A DNA stretch of 64,000 nucleotides from Cellulomonas humilata (GTDB lineage: Bacteria; Actinomycetota; Actinomycetes; Actinomycetales; Cellulomonadaceae): NCBI RefSeq assembly GCF_030814415.1, contig NZ_JAUSVB010000005.1:124001-188000 (forward strand), in the 5' to 3' direction. The position numbers and the translations under genes were made by a program. Positions 58,337 to 64,000 of this stretch are shown here, one piece after another. The notes below the pieces were generated by a model. That model was not told where the DNA came from. It saw nothing but the letters and a program-made list of their open reading frames with translations, and searched no databases. Each line of letters begins with the position of its first letter. Positions within the stretch are counted from its first letter, which is position 1.

Positions 58337-59794
58337 ATGTCGCGCGGTGCGATGCAGCACGTGGAGCTCGACGAGGCGGGGGTCCCCGTCCCCACCCGGC
58401 AGCCCCGTGCCCGTCGTCGAGGTACAGGGTGGTGGGTGGTCGGGACCGCCCTCGTCGTCGTCGCGGTGCTCGTCGCCACGCAGGCCGTGCTCGACGCCCG
58501 GGAGCGGGCGGTGGCCGAGCGGCTCGCCGCGACACCGGGGGTCGTGCGGTCCCTCGGTGCCGACGTCGGCGTGCTGTGGCGACCGGACCCGGCAGCGACG
58601 GCGGTGATCGTGCAGCGCATCGACGTCGACGGCGCGGTCCTCGGGCTCGCCGTCGCCGATGACGGCTCGCAGGCGTTCGTGTCCCTCGACCAGCGCACCG
58701 GCAGGCAGCGCTTCAGCACCCCGCTGCTCGATCCGGACCCTGCCCGCGCGCGGTCGCTGGACCGGACCGCGGCCGGCACGTGCGTCGCCGTGCCGGTCGA
58801 CGAGGGGTCGCCCGACCAGGCCGCGTGCCTGGTGAGCGACGGCTTCGTGCAGTACGGCGACGAGGGCGTCGAGACCCGCAAGCCCGCGACGACCACCCGG
58901 GTGGTCGTCCTCGACACCCGCGACGGGCACGTCGTCGCCGACACGTCCGTGCCCGGCGCCACGGCGCTCGCGGCGCTGCGGGGGCTGGCGGTCGTGGCGG
59001 TCCCCGGGCGGGACGGACAGACGGAGGTGACCGGTCGGGACCTGTTCACCGGCGAGGTCCGCTGGCGGTTCAGCCCGCCGCTCCCCGGCGCCGACCGTCG
59101 CGTGTTCGCGGGCGAGGTGCAGCTGTTCGCCGTCGACGGCCTGGTCGGCGTCACGATCCCCGGCTGGACCGCCACGGTGCTCTCGTCGTCGGGCGAGGTG
59201 CTGCGCGAGAGCCGGCCGGGGGACGCCGACCACCTGCTGGACCCGGTCGCCGGCCGGCTCGTCCTGCTCTCGACCACCGGGTCGGGGGCCCTGCTCTCCA
59301 CCCTGGTCGAGCGCGGCCGCGCGGACGTCGACGTACCCGGAGAGGTCCTCCCGCTCACGGTCGACGACGGGAGCGTGCCGGACCTCGTCCTGACGTCCAG
59401 CGGCAACGTGCGCGGCTGGGACGCGGCCACGGGAGAGTCGCGCTGGACGTCCGACGTCGTCGCGTCGGTGAACGCCCTCCTCCTGGACGGACGGGTGTAC
59501 GTGAGCACCCGGGCCGGTGTGGCCGCGCTCGACGGTCGCACCGGCGACCTGCTGTGGCGGGCGAGCACGGCGGGGAGCACCGTGCCCGGGTTCGTCGCCA
59601 CCGACGGACGGCAGCTGGTCACGACCGAGCAGCCCGTCGGCGGGGGGAACATCAGCGACCTCGCGGCCTTCGCCCTGGACGACGGCCGCACCCTCTGGCG
59701 GGTCGCGTTCCCCGACAACCTGTGGTCCAGCGCCGCCGTCGGGCACCTGCTGATCGGGTGGGGCCGGGACGGCCGGCTGGTGGTGCTCGGGTAG
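58337..59794 (+). CDS. Membrane-anchored PQQ-type beta-propeller protein 2
   Basis: A 485-aa paralogue with the same plan: N-terminal MQHVELDEAG, a basic stretch (RARRRGTG), one helix (about 31-50, WWVVGTALVVVAVLVATQAV) and the linker VLDARERAVAERL. The external propeller has blades such as SLDQRTGRQRFSTPLLDPDP, RDLFTGEVRWRFSPPL, DAATGESRWTSDVV and LDGRTGDLLWRAST. The Cys pair is TCVAVPVDEGSPDQAACLVS. About 50 bases separate it from gene 1, and it has its own -10. Role unknown; blades of this type mediate protein or ligand binding outside the cell. Confidence 0.83.
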   Translation: MSRGAMQHVELDEAGVPVPTRQPRARRRGTGWWVVGTALVVVAVLVATQAVLDARERAVAERLAATPGVVRSLGADVGVLWRPDPAATAVIVQRIDVDGAVLGLAVADDGSQAFVSLDQRTGRQRFSTPLLDPDPARARSLDRTAAGTCVAVPVDEGSPDQAACLVSDGFVQYGDEGVETRKPATTTRVVVLDTRDGHVVADTSVPGATALAALRGLAVVAVPGRDGQTEVTGRDLFTGEVRWRFSPPLPGADRRVFAGEVQLFAVDGLVGVTIPGWTATVLSSSGEVLRESRPGDADHLLDPVAGRLVLLSTTGSGALLSTLVERGRADVDVPGEVLPLTVDDGSVPDLVLTSSGNVRGWDAATGESRWTSDVVASVNALLLDGRVYVSTRAGVAALDGRTGDLLWRASTAGSTVPGFVATDGRQLVTTEQPVGGGNISDLAAFALDDGRTLWRVAFPDNLWSSAAVGHLLIGWGRDGRLVVLG

Positions 59795-59807
59795 CACTCC
59801 TGGCGCG

Positions 59808-59813
59808 TAGTGT
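59808..59813 (+). promoter_or_regulatory. Candidate -10 (TAGTGT) for leaderless propeller gene 3
   Basis: TAGTGT lies six bases before the ATG of propeller gene 3; the hexamer and spacing are the same as for gene 2. Confidence 0.5.
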
Positions 59814-59819
59814 CCCGAC

Positions 59820-61298
59820 ATGGTGCGCGACGGCGAGACGCAGGAGGTCGAGCTGATCGACAGCGACTCCGAGCCGTCCGGGCCGGGGCCGGGCACCTCG
59901 CGCGTGCGGCGCTGGTGGTTCGTCGCCGGTGCGGCGGTCCTCGTCCTGGTGCTCGCCGGCGTGCAGTGGGTGGTCGACGCTCGCGAGCGCGCGGCCCTGG
60001 CGGCGCTCGCGGCCGTGCCTGGCGTGCTCGATCCGCTCGGGGACGAGCTCGAGGTCGTGCGCGCGCTCGGGGAGGAGGAGACCCGGTCCATGCTGACCTC
60101 GATCTCGCTGCCGGACCAGACGTGGGCGAGCATCCGGGTCGGCGAGGACGGGTCCCAGGCCTTCACCGCGACCGACCTCCGCACGGGCGAGGCCCTCTGG
60201 TCCACGCCGCTGCTCGGGCCGAACCCCGGCCGCGCGGCCGGCCGTCAGAAGAGCAGCGGCGGCGAGTGCAGGCCGGGTGCCGACGCCCACGCGGCAGCGG
60301 CGACATGGGCCGTGTGCACGGTCACCGACGGCTACAGCACGTTCTCCATCGCGGAGGGCGAGGAGCCCGTGCAGGCGACCACCACCCGGGTCGCGGTCCT
60401 CGACACGGGCGACGGGCACCTTCTGGCCGACTGGCCCGCGGAGCACGACGCCCGGATCGGCGTGCTGCCGGGCATGGTGCTCGTCGGTCTCCGGCGGGAC
60501 GGGGACATCGAGATCGTCGCGCACGACGCCCGCACCGGCGCCGAGCTCTGGCGCCACCAGGACTCGCCTGCCCCGAACACGTCGGTGCCCGCCAGCTCCT
60601 GGTCGTTCGACACCGCCGGCGACGTCGTCGCGTACCGCGACGGCGACCGGCTGACGGTGCTCTCCGCGGATGGCGAGGTCGTCCGGACGGACCTGCAGGC
60701 CGCTCGGGGCGAGGGCCTCGTCACCGATCCCGGGACAGGTCTGCCGACCCTGCCTCTCCGGACGCAGACCGGGGACCTGACGGGGACGACGACGATCCTC
60801 GCGCGCGACGCCGACCCGGCCCGCGACCGCGTGCTCCTCGGCCGCGTCCTGCAGCTGACCGTCGACGACGGGAGCGTGCCCGGCCTCGTGCTGAGCTCGC
60901 GCGACAAGCTGTACGCGTGGGACGAGGAGACCGGCCGGCCGCGATGGGACCGGGACCTCGCGGGGGTCGGGGTCGGCGCGCTCGTGGTGCACGGCCGGGT
61001 CTTCCTGTGCAGCGGGACGTCGCTCGTCGCGCTCGACGGCCGGACGGGGGAGCAGCTGTGGGAGGCGGAGGTGCCGTCGTGCTCGTACTCAGGTCTGCTG
61101 ACCGACGGCCAGGACCTCCTGGTCGGCTCGATCACCACAGGAACCTCGGGGCTGGGCGGCCTCACGGGGTACGACTTCGCGACCGGCGAGGTCACCCGGC
61201 GGTTCGAGTACCCCGCGGGACTCGTCCAGCTCGGGACCTTCCAGGAGCACCTCCTGGGCTACACGCGGACGTTCGAGGAGGTCGTCGTCCTGCGCTGA
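59820..61298 (+). CDS. Membrane-anchored PQQ-type beta-propeller protein 3
   Basis: A 492-aa paralogue. The N-terminus MVRDGETQEVELIDSDSE carries the shared Q-x-V-E motif; one helix spans about 31-51 (WWFVAGAAVLVLVLAGVQWV), then VVDARERAALAAL. Blades include ATDLRTGEALWSTPLLGPNP, HDARTGAELWRHQDS, EETGRPRWDRDLAG and LDGRTGEQLWEAEVPS. The Cys pair is ECRPGADAHAAAATWAVCTV, and there is an extra Cys pair in LCSGTS and VPSCSYSG. It resembles gene 4 most closely in the region after the helix (LDPLGDELEVVR against FPPLGDELGVLR). Function unknown. Confidence 0.83.
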   Translation: MVRDGETQEVELIDSDSEPSGPGPGTSRVRRWWFVAGAAVLVLVLAGVQWVVDARERAALAALAAVPGVLDPLGDELEVVRALGEEETRSMLTSISLPDQTWASIRVGEDGSQAFTATDLRTGEALWSTPLLGPNPGRAAGRQKSSGGECRPGADAHAAAATWAVCTVTDGYSTFSIAEGEEPVQATTTRVAVLDTGDGHLLADWPAEHDARIGVLPGMVLVGLRRDGDIEIVAHDARTGAELWRHQDSPAPNTSVPASSWSFDTAGDVVAYRDGDRLTVLSADGEVVRTDLQAARGEGLVTDPGTGLPTLPLRTQTGDLTGTTTILARDADPARDRVLLGRVLQLTVDDGSVPGLVLSSRDKLYAWDEETGRPRWDRDLAGVGVGALVVHGRVFLCSGTSLVALDGRTGEQLWEAEVPSCSYSGLLTDGQDLLVGSITTGTSGLGGLTGYDFATGEVTRRFEYPAGLVQLGTFQEHLLGYTRTFEEVVVLR

Positions 61299-61310
61299 CC
61301 GGGCGGCAGG

Positions 61311-61316
61311 TACAGT
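61311..61316 (+). promoter_or_regulatory. Candidate -10 (TACAGT) for leaderless propeller gene 4
   Basis: TACAGT lies six bases before the ATG of propeller gene 4. Confidence 0.45.
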
Positions 61317-61322
61317 CCCGCC

Positions 61323-62804
61323 ATGGCGCGCGGTGGCGACATGCAGGAGGTCGAGCTGCTCGACGGTGACGAGGACGTCGCCGTGCAGCCGTCGCCGCCT
61401 GCCCGGGACCGGCGGCGCCTGTGGTGGGTCCCGGTCGGTGCCGTGGCGGTGGCGCTGTCGCTCGTCGGCACGCAGCTGGTCCTCGACGCCCGCGAGGACG
61501 CGGCGGCGGCACGGCTCGCGGCCGTCCCCGGGGTGTTCCCGCCGCTCGGCGACGAGCTCGGCGTGCTGCGCACGATCTCCCAGGCGGACGCCACGGGCAT
61601 CTGGGGAGGCCTCCGGCTGGGCGGCGCGCGGACGGCCGGCATCCTGGTCGCGCCGGACGGGTCGCAGTCCTTCACGGCGATCGACCAGCGGACCGGCGAC
61701 ACGCTGTGGTCCACCCCGCTGCTGGGTCCGGACGCGGACAGGGCCGCATCGCTCGAGAACGCCTACGGCGGCGCGTGCCAGGGCGACGGGACGCGAGGCG
61801 CGCCGGCGACGGTCGCCGCCTGCCTGGTCACGGACGGTTTCGTGCGCTACGAGGACGACGGGACCGAGGAGCGGTCACCCGCGACCACCACGAGGGTGGT
61901 GGTCCTCGACACCACTGACGGGCACGTGATCACCCAGTGGGAGGTGGAGGAGACCTCGCAGCTCGCCCTCGTCGGCGACCTCGCCGTGGTGGGGACCCGC
62001 AGTGCGGAGCGCGGGGTGGTGGTCGTCGCGCACGACGTGATCACCGGCGACGAGCAGTGGCGGTACCAGGAGCCTGTCGACGGCACCCTCGTCGGGTCGC
62101 CGCAGGAGTACTGGGGGCTCATGGCCGCCGGCGACGTCGTCGCCATGCATGACGGCCACGGCCTCGCCTTCCTGTCGCCGACCGGGACCCTCATCCGCGA
62201 GGACCTCCGCGCCGCGAGCCGTGATGCCGGCTTCGCCACCGACCCCGTCACGGGGACCTTCGCGATCACCAGCTACTCGAGCGGCAGCGCGCGGATCACG
62301 ACGCTGCTGGCTCCCGACGCCGACCCGGCCGGCGACGTCGTGCTGCAGGGTGAACCCGTGCACGTCTCCGTCGACGACGGGAGCCTGCCGGGTGTGGTGC
62401 TGACGTACCTGTCCCACGCGTACGCGTGGGACCGGCAGACCGGTGAGCAGCTGTGGGAGGCCGAGGTCCAGCCGAGCTACAGCGGCCTCGTGATCCGTGG
62501 ACGCGTCTACCTGACCACCTCGACCGAGGTCCTCTCGCTCGACGGGCTCAGCGGCGAGGTCCTGTGGCGCACCCAGCTGCCGTCCTACGGCATGGGTGAG
62601 CTCGCCACCGACGGTCGCGACCTCCTGCTGCTGTCGTCGTCGTACGACGGCACCAGCGACGGCGCGGTGACCGTCTACGACCTCGCCAGCGGTGACGAGC
62701 TGCGGACGATCCCGTACCCGGAGGGCGTCGACGACGTCCAGCTGCTCAACGGCCTGCTCGTGGGCTGGTCGCAGGTGTCCGAGGAGATCACGCTCCTCGA
62801 GTGA
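61323..62804 (+). CDS. Membrane-anchored PQQ-type beta-propeller protein 4
   Basis: A 493-aa paralogue. N-terminal MARGGDMQEVELLDGDEDVA, basic RDRRRL, one helix (about 34-53, WVPVGAVAVALSLVGTQLVL) and VLDAREDAAAARL. The external propeller has IDQRTGDTLWSTPLLGPDAD, HDVITGDEQWRYQEP, DRQTGEQLWEAEVQ and LDGLSGEVLWRTQLPS. The Cys pair is ACQGDGTRGAPATVAACLVT. It ends the tandem array and lies tail to tail with the aldo/keto reductase gene, nine bases apart. No function can be assigned from sequence. Confidence 0.83.
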   Translation: MARGGDMQEVELLDGDEDVAVQPSPPARDRRRLWWVPVGAVAVALSLVGTQLVLDAREDAAAARLAAVPGVFPPLGDELGVLRTISQADATGIWGGLRLGGARTAGILVAPDGSQSFTAIDQRTGDTLWSTPLLGPDADRAASLENAYGGACQGDGTRGAPATVAACLVTDGFVRYEDDGTEERSPATTTRVVVLDTTDGHVITQWEVEETSQLALVGDLAVVGTRSAERGVVVVAHDVITGDEQWRYQEPVDGTLVGSPQEYWGLMAAGDVVAMHDGHGLAFLSPTGTLIREDLRAASRDAGFATDPVTGTFAITSYSSGSARITTLLAPDADPAGDVVLQGEPVHVSVDDGSLPGVVLTYLSHAYAWDRQTGEQLWEAEVQPSYSGLVIRGRVYLTTSTEVLSLDGLSGEVLWRTQLPSYGMGELATDGRDLLLLSSSYDGTSDGAVTVYDLASGDELRTIPYPEGVDDVQLLNGLLVGWSQVSEEITLLE

Positions 62805-62813
62805 CCCGGTCGG

Positions 62814-63590
62814 TCACCCCAGGGCGTCGATCGCGACCATCTCGTCGTCGGTCAGCGTGAACCCGAGGACGTCGAGGTTGGTCGCGATCCGCTCCGGCGT
62901 CGTCGACTTCGGGATGACCACGACGTCGTGCTGGACGTGCCAGCGCAGCACCACCTGCGCAGGGGTCACGCCGTGGGCGTCCGCCGCGTCGGTCAGCGCC
63001 GTCGACCGCAGGTCGGTGCGCTTCAGCGGGCTGTACCCCTCGACCACGACACCGCGCTCGAGGTGGGCAGCCAGCAGGTCCGGGTCGTGGTCGCGCGGGC
63101 TGTACGGGATCTGGTTCACGGCCGGTGCCTCCCCCGTGGCGGCGATCAGCTCGTCGAGCTGGGCGAGCGAGTAGTTGGACACGCCGATCGACCGGACCAG
63201 GCCCTCGTCGCGCACCTCGCGGAACACCTGCCACGTCTCGGGGGAGGCGTGGCGTCCCGGCGGCCAGTGGATCAGCCAGAGGTCCAGGTGGTCGGTGCCC
63301 AGTGCCGTCAGCGACTCGGTGAGGGTGCGACGGGCGCGGCCGGCGTGGTCCGGGGGGAGCTTGGTGGTGACGAAGACGTCGTCGCGGTCGATGCCGACGC
63401 CTCCGAGGGCGCGGCCGACCTCGGCCTCGTTGCCGTAGCCGGTGGCGGTGTCGATGTGGCGGTAGCCCAGCTGCAGGGCCACGCTCACCGCACGCTCGGC
63501 GGCCCCGCCCTCCGACTGCCAGGTGCCGAGGCCGACGACGGGGATCTGGCCACCGGGGAGGGTGAGAGTGGGGATCGGTGCGTTGATCAT
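62814..63590 (-). CDS. Aldo/keto reductase
   Basis: A 258-aa NADPH-dependent oxidoreductase of the AKR superfamily, full length but slightly short. The fold and active site are visible: IPVVGLGTWQSEGG, the catalytic Asp/Tyr segment YRHIDTATGYGNEAEVGRAL, Lys in FVTTKLPPD, His in LDLWLIHWPPG, IGVSNYSLAQLDELI and the cofactor end VVIPKSTTPERIATNLDVLG. It probably reduces sugar-derived or keto compounds (2,5-diketo-gluconate reductase-like), but the substrate is not determined. The start at MINAPIPTLTL is chosen because the frame upstream is Arg-rich and non-coding in look. Confidence 0.92.
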   Translation of the reverse strand: MINAPIPTLTLPGGQIPVVGLGTWQSEGGAAERAVSVALQLGYRHIDTATGYGNEAEVGRALGGVGIDRDDVFVTTKLPPDHAGRARRTLTESLTALGTDHLDLWLIHWPPGRHASPETWQVFREVRDEGLVRSIGVSNYSLAQLDELIAATGEAPAVNQIPYSPRDHDPDLLAAHLERGVVVEGYSPLKRTDLRSTALTDAADAHGVTPAQVVLRWHVQHDVVVIPKSTTPERIATNLDVLGFTLTDDEMVAIDALG

Positions 63591-63637
63591 GCGCCCCAGT
63601 CTCGCCCGGGACCTCCCGCCGCGCCCGACGGTCTCGC

Positions 63638-63643
63638 TACGCT
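63638..63643 (+). promoter_or_regulatory. Candidate -10 (TACGCT) for leaderless membrane protein mRNA
   Basis: TACGCT lies six bases before the GTG of the last gene in the window. Confidence 0.4.
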
Positions 63644-63649
63644 CCCCGG

Positions 63650-64000
63650 GTGGTCGTCGCCGACGTCGGCCGGCGTCGCGGCGCACCCCCCGCCGTGCCT
63701 CCGTTCTCGACGCTCTGGGTTCTCACCGCCGCGGGTGTCCTGCTCGCGGTGCTCGTCGCCCTGTCCGGGCGGTACGGCCCGCACCGCGACGAGCTCTACT
63801 TCGTCGCCGCCGGCCGGCACCTCGCGTGGGGCTACCCCGACCAGCCGCCACTGACCCCGCTGATCGCCCGCCTGATGGACCTGCTCGCACCGGGCTCCCT
63901 GGTCGCGCTGCACCTACCCAGCGCGCTCGCCGCGGCTGCGGTCGTGGTTCTGGCGGCCCTGACCGCACGGGAGCTGGGCGGGGGGACCGGGGCGCAGCTG
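63650..64000 (+). CDS. PMT/GT39-like membrane glycosyltransferase, 5' part only
   Basis: The first ~117 codons of a membrane protein that runs off the window. After a short basic start (VADVGRRRGAPP) comes a transmembrane helix (STLWVLTAAGVLLAVLVALS). Next is GRYGPHRDELYFVAAGRHLA with the Asp-Glu pair of the first external loop that is the catalytic signature of the GT39/ArnT-like family, then WGYPDQPPLTPLIARLMD and another helix. Such enzymes transfer sugars from polyprenyl-phosphate carriers to proteins or lipids at the outer membrane face. The GTG start is supported by a TACGCT hexamer six bases upstream. Confidence 0.8.
   Translation, partial: MVVADVGRRRGAPPAVPPFSTLWVLTAAGVLLAVLVALSGRYGPHRDELYFVAAGRHLAWGYPDQPPLTPLIARLMDLLAPGSLVALHLPSALAAAAVVVLAALTARELGGGTGAQL

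Overview
The window is very GC-rich (roughly 70% or more by eye) and densely packed. It has many GTG starts, frequent 4-base start/stop overlaps and actinobacterial families (PknG, GlnX/GlnH, DUF2510, DUF7455, SHOCT, ECF42-type sigma). A CBM2-linker-GH18 chitinase, a very large GH51 arabinofuranosidase and a narKGHJI cluster together suggest a polysaccharide-degrading, facultatively anaerobic actinobacterium, most likely a Cellulomonas relative. The genus is an inference from gene content only.

Layout. 1-10.7 kb (mostly minus strand): secreted GH51 arabinofuranosidase with two LacI-type operators, DUF808 membrane protein, YqgE, GNAT, a small DUF7455 protein, a large subtilase and a YdeI-like protein. 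10.8-14.7 kb: tRNA-Lys(UUU), an FG-GAP lipoprotein, an orphan amino-acid-binding lipoprotein and a LuxR-type regulator. 14.9-20.8 kb (plus): a small secreted protein, a YfbK-like VWA lipoprotein, an epoxide hydrolase-like protein, a secreted 5'-nucleotidase and a DUF2510 protein. 20.8-24.3 kb: an OmpR-type response regulator, sensor kinase and small membrane protein, divergent from VanY- and VanZ-like genes. 24.4-30.5 kb: two convergent beta-helix proteins, HNH nuclease, VOC protein, GNAT, SulP transporter and SHOCT protein.

30.7-42.6 kb is the most interesting region: ten co-directional genes, mostly joined by GTGA/ATGA overlaps. They encode TelA, a small partner protein, a CbxX-type AAA+ ATPase, a GlnX-like membrane sensor, a GlnH-like binding lipoprotein, a helical protein, PknG, a PP2C phosphatase, a VWA protein and an FHA protein. 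This looks like a full sense-phosphorylate-read-dephosphorylate circuit. It extends the known mycobacterial glnX-glnH-pknG set with TelA and with VWA/PP2C parts like those of Ter-associated systems. Three of its proteins carry related zinc ribbons.

42.6-51.6 kb: rhomboid-like membrane protein, NarK-type transporter, NarGHJI respiratory nitrate reductase and a small unknown protein. 51.6-56.8 kb: chitinase, AMIN-like secreted protein, alpha/beta hydrolase, YCII protein and its ECF sigma factor. 56.8-62.8 kb: four tandem paralogous membrane-anchored PQQ-type beta-propellers. 62.8-64 kb: aldo/keto reductase and the start of a PMT/GT39-like membrane protein cut by the window edge.

A recurrent regulatory theme is a TANNNT hexamer placed exactly 6 (sometimes 7) bases before the ATG/GTG of about fifteen genes. 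This is the layout expected of leaderless mRNAs. No CRISPR array, insertion sequence, integrase, rRNA or replication origin was seen.
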